From assembly GCF_900292015.1 (NCBI RefSeq), contig NZ_LR130759.1, forward strand, positions 4,898,001 through 4,962,000: DNA of 64,000 bases, written 5' to 3'. The stretch is from Mycobacterium basiliense (GTDB lineage: Bacteria > Actinomycetota > Actinomycetes > Mycobacteriales > Mycobacteriaceae). A model generated the notes under the pieces. It had not been told where the DNA came from and searched no databases. It saw nothing but the letters and a program-made list of their open reading frames with translations. Both the position numbers and the translations under genes were made by a program. Shown one piece after another: positions 56,246 through 64,000 of the stretch (positions are counted from its first letter, which is position 1; every line of letters starts with the position of its first letter).

Positions 56246-57291
56246 ACTCGACGATAGTGCGTGACATCTTTCGCCGTCCGTTGACAGATTTGCGACTGTC
56301 GGTGATCGATCAATGCAATCTACGATGCCAGTATTGCATGCCCCAGGAACACTACAAATGGTTGCCGAAACGCGACCTGCTGACCTGCGACGAGATTGAC
56401 CGCATCGTCGATGTGTTTGCCGAGGCCGGGGTGCGGAAAGTACGCATAACCGGTGGCGAGCCGTTGATCCGGCCGGATCTGGCCGAAATTGTCGAGGTAC
56501 TTGCCCGCAAGTTGATGGGACCCGCTGACCTCAGCGACATCGCGATAACCACTAATGGCGTGTTGCTAGCCGACCGCATCGAAGAGCTGAAGGCCGCGGG
56601 TCTGTGCCGGGTAACCGTCAGTTTCGACACGCTGCGCCCCGACCGCTTCGAGGCGCTGAGCCGACGCCGGCCAAGTACGCACGCCAAGATCGTCGCCGGC
56701 ATTCGTTCGGTTTTTGCGGCCGGTTTCTCCAACACCAAGCTCGATACCGTGGTGATAAGGCATGTCAATGACGATGAACTCCGCGATCTCATCGAATTCG
56801 GCAAGACCGTAGCCGCCGAGGTCAGATTTATCGAATACATGGATGTTGGCGGCGCAACAAACTGGTCATCCGCGATGGTAGTTCCGAAAGCAGAAATGCT
56901 GGCCACCTTAGAAAGACACTATGGGGCAATTCAGCCCCTACCGAAGCTCGACAGCGCGCCGGCCAATCAATTCTCGTTACCCGACGGCACGATTTTCGGT
57001 ATTGTGGCGTCGACCACCGATCCCTTTTGTGCCACCTGCGATCGATCTCGCTTGACCGCCGACGGGATTTGGCTGCATTGCCTGTACGCATTGAACGGGA
57101 TCAACCTGCGCGACCCTTTGCGAGCCGGCGCCACTCATTCCGAATTGCTGGCAATTATCAGCGAGGGATGGAAACGGCGGGCCGACCGGGGAGCGGAAAA
57201 CCGGCTTGCCCAACAGGAGCGGGGCGTATTCCTTCCAGTTAGTTCGTTGCAGCGTGACCCCCACCTTGAGATGCACACCCGAGGCGGTTAG
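56242..57291 (+). CDS. moaA3: GTP 3',8-cyclase MoaA (radical SAM), moaA3-like
   Basis: 349 aa from TTG 56,242 (GGAGG upstream). First step of molybdenum cofactor synthesis: a radical SAM enzyme that turns GTP into 3',8-cyclo-dihydro-GTP. The N-terminal 4Fe-4S motif is 'CNLRCQYC' (CxxxCxxC), and '[11 protein letters not shown]' and '[11 protein letters not shown]' follow. The second cluster is '[14 protein letters not shown] ... HCLY'. The required C-terminal Gly-Gly is present (MHTRGG). First gene of a moaA-PCD-moaC-moaX-methyltransferase operon with the gene order of the M. tuberculosis moa3 locus as recalled. Confidence 0.95.
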   Translation: MNSTIVRDIFRRPLTDLRLSVIDQCNLRCQYCMPQEHYKWLPKRDLLTCDEIDRIVDVFAEAGVRKVRITGGEPLIRPDLAEIVEVLARKLMGPADLSDIAITTNGVLLADRIEELKAAGLCRVTVSFDTLRPDRFEALSRRRPSTHAKIVAGIRSVFAAGFSNTKLDTVVIRHVNDDELRDLIEFGKTVAAEVRFIEYMDVGGATNWSSAMVVPKAEMLATLERHYGAIQPLPKLDSAPANQFSLPDGTIFGIVASTTDPFCATCDRSRLTADGIWLHCLYALNGINLRDPLRAGATHSELLAIISEGWKRRADRGAENRLAQQERGVFLPVSSLQRDPHLEMHTRGG

Positions 57292-57335
57292 AGCATTGGA
57301 GACAAAGAAGCCGACGGCGACTAAGGAGAAGAGCC

Positions 57336-57704
57336 ATGGCCCTTGTTGACTCCGGCCACGGTCACGTCAAACCGCACGCTGTGTGTGACGGCGCCGCGGT
57401 CGCCCTAAACGCGGCAGACATCGCCGTCCGGTTGAACTCAATGCCGGGATGGCAGCTTGTCGACGGGCACCTGCATCGAACATTCCATTGCGCGAGTTTT
57501 GCGGAATCCGTTGGTTTCGTGACCCAGCTGGCCATGCTCGCCGAGAGACACAACCATCATCCTGATTTCGCCGTCACCAACAAAAGGGAAGTCAGCGTGG
57601 TTATCTGGACGCGGCAGTCGCGCTGTCTCACACCAGTCGATTTTGATCTCGCGCACGCCATCACCGCCGCATATCCCGTGGCGCGCAAGGAAGCAGGACA
57701 CTAA
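57336..57704 (+). CDS. moaB3: Pterin-4a-carbinolamine dehydratase-like (annotated moaB3 in M. tuberculosis)
   Basis: 122 aa from ATG 57,336 with AAGGAGAAG upstream. The core has the dehydratase signature 'ERHNHHPDF' ([EH]-x-x-x-HHP) and '[21 protein letters not shown]'. The first ~25 residues are extra. The family recycles pterin carbinolamine in amino-acid hydroxylases. In moa operons it is named moaB3 by position, but it is not related to true MoaB. Its role in cofactor synthesis is unproven. The stop overlaps the moaC start by one base. Confidence 0.88.
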   Translation: MALVDSGHGHVKPHAVCDGAAVALNAADIAVRLNSMPGWQLVDGHLHRTFHCASFAESVGFVTQLAMLAERHNHHPDFAVTNKREVSVVIWTRQSRCLTPVDFDLAHAITAAYPVARKEAGH

Positions 57705-58201
57705 TGGCCGACCGGAACATCTTGACCCACCTCGACGAACACGGCGCGGCCCGGATGGTTGATGTATCGGCCAAGGAATCGACGCACCGTCAGGCGCGTG
57801 CTTCCGGCGCGGTCATCATGGACCCGGCAACCTTGGACATGATCATCAGCGGTGCCGCGTCCAAGGGCGATGTGCTGGCCACCGCACGCCTGGCAGGCAT
57901 CATGGCGGCAAAACGAACCGGCGAACTCATCCCGCTTTGCCATCCCTTAGGCCTGGACGCCGTCGTCGTCGAACTGGTCCCGCAACCGCCCGACAGAATA
58001 TTGATCATTGCAACGACGACGACCGTCGGCCGCACCGGAGTAGAGATGGAGGCACTGACCGCGGTCTCGGTGGCCGCGCTCACCATCTACGACATGTGTA
58101 AGGCGGTCGATCGTGGCATGGTCATTTCCGAAATCGTCCTGGAAGAGAAATCAGGCGGACGTTCGGGCCACTATCGCCGCGACGCGGAGAATAGTTCCTG
58201 A
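57704..58201 (+). CDS. moaC3: Cyclic pyranopterin monophosphate synthase MoaC
   Basis: 165 aa. It works with MoaA to rearrange the cyclised GTP into cyclic pyranopterin monophosphate. The conserved parts are complete: '[20 protein letters not shown]', '[18 protein letters not shown]' and '[30 protein letters not shown]', with the catalytic Lys and Asp in the last. It is coupled to the upstream gene (TAATG). Confidence 0.96.
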   Translation: MADRNILTHLDEHGAARMVDVSAKESTHRQARASGAVIMDPATLDMIISGAASKGDVLATARLAGIMAAKRTGELIPLCHPLGLDAVVVELVPQPPDRILIIATTTTVGRTGVEMEALTAVSVAALTIYDMCKAVDRGMVISEIVLEEKSGGRSGHYRRDAENSS

Positions 58202-58223
58202 CTTCAAAGTGGGTGTGAGCTAG

Positions 58224-58895
58224 ATGGACATCACGGTTAATGTTCTGTACTTCGGACTGATTCGCGAGGCTTGCAGCAAAACACGCGAGGAGAAAGTCAC
58301 GATCCCGCAGGGCTCGACCGTCAACGACCTGATCACGACGTTGGTGGATCGCTATCCCACGTTGGCAAAGCATCACCGGGCGGTCAAAATCGCGATCAAC
58401 GAAGCAATCGCACCCACGTCGACAACGTTGACGGAAGGCGACACCATCGCTTTTATCCCACCGGTCGCCGGTGGCGGCGGCCGGTACTGCCGGCTGACCG
58501 AAGAACCGCTCAGCATCGACGAGGTGTTCGCCGCGGTCAAGAGCCCCAAACAGGGAGCCGTCGCGATCTTCGTCGGGATCGTTCGTGACCACAATGAGGG
58601 GCACGAGGTCACGCATCTGTTCTACGAGGCATACCCAGAGATGGTGTTGAGGACCCTCGATTCCATCATCGAACGCTGCGAGGCGACCGCGGATGGAGTT
58701 CGAGTCGCGGTGGCACACCGCACCGGGCACCTACAAATTGGCGATTTCGCCGTCGTCATCGCTGCCGCCGCGCCGCATCGGGGCGAAGCATTCGACGCCT
58801 GCCGCATGTGCATCGAACTGCTCAAACAGGAGACACCCATCTGGAAGAAGGAATTCTCCTCCGACGGCGCCGAGTGGATTGGCATGCGGCCGTGA
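58224..58895 (+). CDS. moaX: MoaD-MoaE fusion (MoaX), molybdopterin synthase
   Basis: 223 aa. Residues 1-~86 are MoaD, a ubiquitin-like sulfur carrier ending '[10 protein letters not shown]'. The GG at 83-86 is the point where the M. tuberculosis MoaX chain is reported to be cut to free the MoaD C-terminus. Residues ~95-223 are MoaE, with '[11 protein letters not shown]', '[13 protein letters not shown]', '[11 protein letters not shown]' and '[16 protein letters not shown]' (catalytic Lys). Together they add the two sulfurs that make molybdopterin. Separate moaD/moaE genes are the rule elsewhere; this fusion is typical of the moa3 locus. Confidence 0.96.
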   Translation: MDITVNVLYFGLIREACSKTREEKVTIPQGSTVNDLITTLVDRYPTLAKHHRAVKIAINEAIAPTSTTLTEGDTIAFIPPVAGGGGRYCRLTEEPLSIDEVFAAVKSPKQGAVAIFVGIVRDHNEGHEVTHLFYEAYPEMVLRTLDSIIERCEATADGVRVAVAHRTGHLQIGDFAVVIAAAAPHRGEAFDACRMCIELLKQETPIWKKEFSSDGAEWIGMRP

Positions 58896-59491
58896 CACTT
58901 ACGGTCGTTCCATCGTTGGCCGAAGACCCCGATCGTGTCCGCTGGAATGAGAAGTATTCGCGTGCCGTCCGCCATCGCGGTGCCAATTTCACGACTGGTG
59001 AATGGATGGGCGACATCCTCGAATTCTTCACGCCGACGGGCGACGTGCTCGAGTTGGCGTGTGGACGATCCGGCGCAGCACTGGCGCTGGCGGAATTGGG
59101 TTGCCAGGTCACTGCGGTCGACGTCTCGGATGTCGCGTTGGGAGAACTTGACGCCGAAGCGACGCGGCGCAATGTTGCCGAACGCCTGCACCTGGTGCAT
59201 GCGAACCTGTCCGACTGGGTGCCGACCAAGGACCGATTCGCGTTGGTGATGTGCCGATTCTTCTGGGATCGAGCGGTCTTCCAGAGGGCCTGCACCATGG
59301 TGCTGCCCGGTGGGCTGGTGGCGTGGGAAGCGACGGTGGGCGACAACATGCGGGAAGCGTGGCGGCCGAAGCCCGGCGAGCCCGCCAGCCTCCTAACATC
59401 CGATTTCACGCTGTTGCGGCAGGTCGACATCGCCAGCGATGCACATGCCTCACGTCGGATGATCGCCAGCAGGGCCGGGGAGGCCAGCTAG
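58892..59491 (+). CDS. SAM-dependent methyltransferase, Rv3322c-like
   Basis: 199 aa from GTG 58,892, overlapping the moaX stop (GTGA). Class I fold: '[29 protein letters not shown]' (motif I and post I), followed by '[11 protein letters not shown]' and '[15 protein letters not shown]'. It is the last gene of the moa operon, as Rv3322c is in M. tuberculosis. The substrate is unknown; a role in cofactor chemistry is only suggested by the company it keeps. Its stop overlaps that of the opposing gene in a shared CTAG. Confidence 0.88.
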   Translation: MTLTVVPSLAEDPDRVRWNEKYSRAVRHRGANFTTGEWMGDILEFFTPTGDVLELACGRSGAALALAELGCQVTAVDVSDVALGELDAEATRRNVAERLHLVHANLSDWVPTKDRFALVMCRFFWDRAVFQRACTMVLPGGLVAWEATVGDNMREAWRPKPGEPASLLTSDFTLLRQVDIASDAHASRRMIASRAGEAS

Positions 59492-59985
59492 CCGCCATCC
59501 ACCGCGGGATAGTCCACGACCATGATGAGACTTCCTCGCGTGTACTTGGTCACGCGCACACGCACATCGTCCATAGCCTCGGCTGGGATGCGAGCGACTA
59601 TGGCGTCATGCAGTTCCATGGCCAGCTGCTCGGAAAAGGCTCGCCGCAGCGGAAACGAGGCGACGAAATGCCAGAACGACTTCACACCAATCGTGTGGGT
59701 AATCGCGGTAAACGAAACCTCGACTTTGCTAACACTTACCGTCGTTGATTCGGGATCCTCCGCACAAAGCGACATCAGCTCCGCGGGAATGGTTACCCGG
59801 ACCGGCCGATTCACCTCGAATAGCGCGAGCTCCGGCAATTCGGCACCGGCCGAGTGGCTGGCGCCGGTGGTCGGCGCGGTCCTCGGCGCACACTCCGTCA
59901 CCTGGCTACCCTGCCGATTGCTCACAGCGGTCGGATCGGCAGGCCTCTCGTTCTTCCCCGTTTTGATCGCGACTTTGGTTGCCAT
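59488..59985 (-). CDS. Conserved-looking protein of unknown function
   Basis: 165 aa from ATG 59,985; the frame continues upstream but that part has no coding character. Residues 1-50 are polar and likely disordered. Residues ~60-165 alternate strands and helices ('LALFEVNRPVRVTIPAELMSL', 'VSVSKVEVSFTAITHTIGVKSFWHF', '[25 protein letters not shown]') and look like one compact alpha/beta domain. I do not recognise the family. It converges on the moa operon with a 4-bp overlap of stops. Confidence 0.55.
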   Translation of the reverse strand: MATKVAIKTGKNERPADPTAVSNRQGSQVTECAPRTAPTTGASHSAGAELPELALFEVNRPVRVTIPAELMSLCAEDPESTTVSVSKVEVSFTAITHTIGVKSFWHFVASFPLRRAFSEQLAMELHDAIVARIPAEAMDDVRVRVTKYTRGSLIMVVDYPAVDGG

Positions 59986-60237
59986 CCGACCAGAATGAGC
60001 GCCCGCCGCGCGCACTGTCAAGAGCCCATTGGACGGGTCGCACACGGCATGCCGACGGTGGTTATATGGCGTTGTGCCACAATTATTTTCACAACTACAG
60101 CAGCCCAGCGAAAAGTGGTTTCCGGTACCGCTGATTCGAAATGTTGAGCCGGCGATTCCGGCCGCCTCGACGTCGGTTGACAAACCGTGGATGCAATCAC
60201 GACGCTGCCGACCGGGCCTGAGTCATAAGATCGGCCA

Positions 60238-61734
60238 ATGCAGCTCGACGAATACCTGTCCTTGGATGCAACCGCCCTGGCCGAATTGATCGAACGCAAG
60301 CAGGTCACCCCGGCCGAAGTTCTTGCCCTGGCACGCCAACAAGCCGACGCGGTCAATCCCCGGCTAAACGCAATCATTTCGCGCCTCGACGAGGTTGCCG
60401 ACCGGCGGGCCGCCGACCCCAAACTGCAGGGACCGTTTGCCGGGGTGCCATTCCTGATCAAAGACCTCGATCAGGAATACCGCGGATTTGCCACCTCCTG
60501 CGGATCGCGGTCACTGGCGACCGACGTCGCCCAGCGGCACGCCCTGGTTACGCAGCGGTTCTTGGACGCCGGACTGGTGATCTTCGGCAAGACCAACACC
60601 CCCGAATTCGGGGCCAAAGGAGTCACCGAATCCGAGTACTGGGGTCCGGCGCGTAACCCGTGGAACCTGCAACGCACCCCCGGCGGATCCTCCGGCGGAT
60701 CCGGTGCGGCGGTGGCCGCTGGAATTGTCCCAGCGGCCGGGGCCAACGACGGCGGTGGCTCGATCCGCATTCCCGCCGGCTGCAACGGGCTCGTCGGTCT
60801 CAAGCTCAGCCGCGGGCTGTCGCCGTACGGCCCGCAGACCGGCGAGCCGATGTTCGGCATGGTCGCCCAGGGCGTGGTTTCGCGCACCGTTCGAGACAGC
60901 GCCGCCCTCTTGGACGCGATCATTGGCCCCAACCCACGCGCCGCCTATCGGGTTGCACTTCCCGACCGCCCATTCACCGCACACATCACGGACCGTCCGG
61001 GCACCCTGAGAATCGGATACTCGACCTCCTCCGCGATCACTGCCCATCCGCACCGGGAGGCCATCGCGGCGGTCCAGCAAGCAGCCCAGCTGCTAAGCGA
61101 CCTGGGCCATCAGGTCGAGGAGGTCGAGCCGCCCTACGACGATGCCGCGTTGGCGCGCGACTTCCTGACCATCTGGTTCGCACAGCTCCACCGCCAAGTC
61201 GCCGACATCAAGAAACGAACGGGAGCCCGCGACAACGACTTCGAGGCAGACACGCTGGCAATGTGCGAGCTGGCGCGATCGACCGGCGTGCTGGCACCGA
61301 TGCAGGCGCTGGAACACATCAACAACTACATCCAATCCCTGACAACGTTTCACGAAACCCACGACTTCTTTCTGACCCCCACCCTGGCCACCCCACCGCT
61401 GCCCATCGGCGCGACGACGACCTCGCACCGCTTGCAGTCGGTGGCTCGGGTTATGAGCAGGCTCCGCGCAGGAAAAGTGCTGGCGCTTAGTGGAATTATG
61501 GATGAGCTTATCCAAGAGAGTCTGGGCTGGGTGCCCTACACCCAGCTCGCCAACCTCACCGGACGGCCGGCCATCAACGTGCCCCTGCATTGGACAGCCG
61601 ACCGGCTGCCCCTGGGCGTGCAGTTCGTTGGGCGACTGGGTGCCGATGGAGATCTTCTGCAGCTGGCAGCACAACTCGAAGAAGCCCAACCGTGGGCGCA
61701 CCGGCATCCGGCAGCCGCGGCAACGCTCGACTAG
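60238..61734 (+). CDS. Amidase signature family enzyme
   Basis: 498 aa. The Ser-cisSer-Lys triad is visible: Lys in 'GVPFLIKDL', cis-Ser in '[16 protein letters not shown]', and the nucleophile Ser in '[22 protein letters not shown]'. It hydrolyses amides to acids and ammonia in the cytoplasm. The group includes the mycobacterial AmiA2/AmiB2/AmiC/AmiD enzymes, and the exact member cannot be told by eye. It is not GatA: no gatCB partners are present. A 252-bp gap to the divergent unknown gene precedes it. Confidence 0.92.
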   Translation: MQLDEYLSLDATALAELIERKQVTPAEVLALARQQADAVNPRLNAIISRLDEVADRRAADPKLQGPFAGVPFLIKDLDQEYRGFATSCGSRSLATDVAQRHALVTQRFLDAGLVIFGKTNTPEFGAKGVTESEYWGPARNPWNLQRTPGGSSGGSGAAVAAGIVPAAGANDGGGSIRIPAGCNGLVGLKLSRGLSPYGPQTGEPMFGMVAQGVVSRTVRDSAALLDAIIGPNPRAAYRVALPDRPFTAHITDRPGTLRIGYSTSSAITAHPHREAIAAVQQAAQLLSDLGHQVEEVEPPYDDAALARDFLTIWFAQLHRQVADIKKRTGARDNDFEADTLAMCELARSTGVLAPMQALEHINNYIQSLTTFHETHDFFLTPTLATPPLPIGATTTSHRLQSVARVMSRLRAGKVLALSGIMDELIQESLGWVPYTQLANLTGRPAINVPLHWTADRLPLGVQFVGRLGADGDLLQLAAQLEEAQPWAHRHPAAAATLD

Positions 61735-61794
61735 TTCACCGAATTTCAGCCGACACCACCGTTACCGTATTCCCGCATTCCCGCGCGATGCGCG

Positions 61795-63285
61795 TCAGTT
61801 CGCCGCGGATGAGGCCGTCAGCTCGTCCAATTCGTCGAGGGCCGCACCGGTGTAGACGGCAAGCCGTTGCAAGTGCGGCAGCGTATCGCGGCAACCGATG
61901 AACCCGAAGTTCAGTGTCCCGGCATAACTTTGCAGGGTGACATTGAGGGCCTGGCTGTGAGCCACCAGGGAGACCGGATACGACGCTTCCATCCGGCTGC
62001 CCCGCAGATAGAGCACATCCGCGGGCCCCGGGACATTGCTGACGCAGAGGTTGAAGGCGTACGGCCAGGGCGCCTTCACCCCGCTCATGGTGCTGGCCAG
62101 CTGTATCCCATAGGGCACCATCAACGCCGCGGTGTAGGCCAGGATGGTCTCTTTGTCCATGGTCTTGAGCTGGGCTTTTGCCATGCGGGTCGAGGCGGTG
62201 ACGACCTGCAGGCGCTGCACCGGATCGGAAATGTCCGTGCCCAACGTCGCCAGGATGGTCGCCACGGCGTTGCCGCCGCCTTCGTCGTCTTTGGGTCGGA
62301 CGTTGACCGGCAAGACCGCGATCAGCGACTTGTCGGGCAGCTCACCAAGCTCGCGCAGGAAGCGGCGTAGACCGCCGCCGATGATCGCCACCGCGACGTC
62401 GTTCACCGTTGCATCATTTTGGGCGCCAATAGCTTTCAGCCGATCTAGCGAGTATTGCTGGGTGGCGAAGCGGCGGTTGCGGCTGATGCGGGTGTTAAGT
62501 ATGCAGTGCGGGGCCTGCACCGAGCTGATGAGGTCGCGGTATTCGTGGTCGCTGCGCAGCTGGGTGTTGACGAGCGCCTTGGTGAGGTCGATCGTGGATC
62601 GTCCCGCGTTGGCCACCGACCCGAGCACGCTACCCACGCCGCTTACCAGGCCGCCGAGGCCCTTGACCATGTCGCCTACGCCGCTGAGCATGCTGCCCGC
62701 CCCACTCATCAGGCCCGCGCCGGTGGTTTGCTCGGCTTCGGCGGGCCCCCGGTCTGACAGCGGAATGTTGAAGAACAACGGATAGGTGGTGTCGTGCGGG
62801 TCGGTAGACATGCTGCGGGCCAACATTTTCTGACCGGTGTACCCGTCCACCAGCGAATGGTGCATCTTGATGTAGATGGCGAACCGCCCGCCTTCCAGTC
62901 CCTCGATGAAGTGCATTTCCCACGGCGGACGGCTCAGGTCCAGGGCATGGCTATGTAGGCGGGACACCAAGATTCCGAGTTCACGCTCGTCGCCCGGACT
63001 GGCCAGCGCCGAGCGCCGCACGTGATAGTCCAGATCGAAATTCTCGTCGAAAACCCATGACTGCGTGGGGCTGTAAAGCAGATCGGGATGGCTGAGTTTG
63101 AGATTCCACGGCTCCACCACCTCGTTGGCCCTGCTGTCGTCCACAAGTCCGCGTAGGAAATCCGGCGGCGCGTCCGCTGGCGGCGCGAACGGCATCAGCG
63201 CGCCTACGTGCATCATGGTGCTCGGCGATTCGGAGAAGAGGAAGAACATGTCTTGCGGTCCCAGCCGCCTGGCGGTCTTGCCCAT
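61795..63285 (-). CDS. WS/DGAT-type acyltransferase (triacylglycerol synthase family)
   Basis: 496 aa. The catalytic HHxxxDG motif is 'MHHSLVDG' (142-148), and 'NVPGPADVLYLRGSRM' is the conserved C-terminal motif. It uses acyl-CoA to form triacylglycerol or wax ester for lipid storage at the inner membrane. Residues 194-221 form four perfect heptads (SGAGSML, SGVGDMV, KGLGGLV, SGVGSVL), a small-residue surface that could insert in a lipid layer. It is divergent from the MFS exporter across 225 bp. Confidence 0.93.
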   Translation of the reverse strand: MGKTARRLGPQDMFFLFSESPSTMMHVGALMPFAPPADAPPDFLRGLVDDSRANEVVEPWNLKLSHPDLLYSPTQSWVFDENFDLDYHVRRSALASPGDERELGILVSRLHSHALDLSRPPWEMHFIEGLEGGRFAIYIKMHHSLVDGYTGQKMLARSMSTDPHDTTYPLFFNIPLSDRGPAEAEQTTGAGLMSGAGSMLSGVGDMVKGLGGLVSGVGSVLGSVANAGRSTIDLTKALVNTQLRSDHEYRDLISSVQAPHCILNTRISRNRRFATQQYSLDRLKAIGAQNDATVNDVAVAIIGGGLRRFLRELGELPDKSLIAVLPVNVRPKDDEGGGNAVATILATLGTDISDPVQRLQVVTASTRMAKAQLKTMDKETILAYTAALMVPYGIQLASTMSGVKAPWPYAFNLCVSNVPGPADVLYLRGSRMEASYPVSLVAHSQALNVTLQSYAGTLNFGFIGCRDTLPHLQRLAVYTGAALDELDELTASSAAN

Positions 63286-63510
63286 GTGACCACTCCTTCA
63301 GTGCCGGTGTCGTCGCGCACCGAGCCGGTCAGCGATGGCACAGAACGTTTCCAGGATTCGACCGTAACCCAACCCGCGGTCGTCCACGCCCGCGGTTTCC
63401 GGTGGGGGCATTGCCCCGCGATGTCGACGACACGGGACCAGACATATCGGGCGCCGCCCGGCCCGGCGGCCACCCCATTGGACGGCGACGCCGGCAGATA
63501 CAGTGACAAG

Positions 63511-64000
63511 ATGCGTCGGCGGGCGGGTCGGCCGCCGCGGCTACCGAAGACCGTTGCCAGTGCGGGCGCCGCGGGCGAATCGCGACTGGACGGTGACGCC
63601 CGGGCCGACGACTATCCCATCGGGCTGGATTCCAGGCTTTTGATGACCACGCTGACGTGCCTGATGCTTCCGGTGATGGTCACCTTGGATACCACCGTCG
63701 TCAACGTGGCGCAGCGGACCTTCATCGACGAATTCTCCTCCACCCAAGCAGTCGTCGCATGGACGTCGACCGGCTACACCCTGTCACTGGCGGCGGTGAT
63801 TCCGCTCACCGGCTGGGCGGCCAACCGGTTGGGCACCAAACGGTTGGTGGTGGCCTCGGTGTTGCTGTTCACCCTGGGATCGTTGTTGTGCGCACTGGCC
63901 TCGAATATCGCACTGTTGGTGACCTTTCGGGCCGTGCAGGGTGTGGGTGGGGGAATACTCATCCCACTGCAGCTCATCATTCTGGCTCGTGCGGCCGGTC
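63511..64000 (+). CDS. EmrB/QacA-type MFS exporter, N-terminal part
   Basis: The frame is open to the end of the window (163 codons); no stop is reached. From ATG 63,511 a basic N-terminus of ~45 residues is followed by TM1 with 'VTLDTTVVNVAQRTF', 'GWAANRLGTKRLVVAS' (MFS motif A) and 'RAVQGVGGGILIPLQL'. It is clearly a paralogue of the exporter at 2538: the stretch around STQAVVAWT is almost the same in both. Which H37Rv exporter it matches cannot be decided from this part. Confidence 0.9.
   Translation, partial: MRRRAGRPPRLPKTVASAGAAGESRLDGDARADDYPIGLDSRLLMTTLTCLMLPVMVTLDTTVVNVAQRTFIDEFSSTQAVVAWTSTGYTLSLAAVIPLTGWAANRLGTKRLVVASVLLFTLGSLLCALASNIALLVTFRAVQGVGGGILIPLQLIILARAAG

Overview
The window comes from a slow-growing mycobacterium close to, but not identical with, the Mycobacterium tuberculosis complex. 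The DNA is GC-rich, many starts are GTG, and 1- or 4-bp stop/start overlaps are common. From memory of H37Rv, bases 1-37,500 follow that genome in reverse order from Rv0786c to Rv0756c (emrB, ptrB, purC, cyp126, purB, ggtA, purD, aldA, cyp123, cyp51 with its ferredoxin, adhB, phoPR). A PE_PGRS11-like (Rv0754-like) gene follows further on. The rest of the right-hand half does not match that order. No database search was possible, so all family names rest on motifs and recalled homologues.

Bases 1-18,900 hold a decayed FAD dehydrogenase, an EmrB-type exporter, a TetR/DoxX pair with visible operator repeats, an intact prolyl oligopeptidase (split in H37Rv), purC, cyp126-purB, a TetR/esterase pair, ggtA, an additional Ser/Thr kinase and purD. 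Bases 18,900-29,400 are a redox/lipid region. A minus-strand operon (aldA, SDR, 3-hydroxyisobutyrate dehydrogenase-like, CMD, purD) faces a plus-strand operon (TetR, cyp123, SDR, cyp51, ferredoxin, NTF2-like). Two GGACA-N2-TGTCC palindromes lie in the shared control region. adhB and an Rv0760c-like gene follow.

Bases 29,400-37,500 contain three accessory genes: an exported propeller protein, an HNH/DUF222 gene broken by a nonsense codon, and a PLP-dependent amino-acid lyase. After them come a HIT protein, phoR/phoP, a protein built of ten 10-residue repeats, and tRNA-Thr(UGU).

Bases 37,600-43,200 are a compact purine-degradation cluster: an HpxO-type FAD urate hydroxylase, a two-gene molybdenum hydroxylase (xanthine dehydrogenase-like), 5-hydroxyisourate hydrolase and OHCU decarboxylase. 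Together they could take (hypo)xanthine to allantoin. A large sulfatase lies upstream on the same strand.

Bases 45,600-64,000 hold an enoyl-CoA hydratase joined to the PE_PGRS11-like gene, a frameshifted small sigma-like ORF, a LAL-type LuxR regulator and a C-A-T-C nonribosomal peptide synthetase. A molybdenum-cofactor operon follows (moaA, PCD, moaC, moaD-moaE fusion moaX, methyltransferase) with a coupled 22-codon leader ORF. An unknown gene, an amidase, a WS/DGAT acyltransferase and the start of a second EmrB-type exporter end the window. The moa operon makes the cofactor that the xanthine dehydrogenase-like enzyme needs. Those two modules, 13 kb apart, are the most interesting functional link here.
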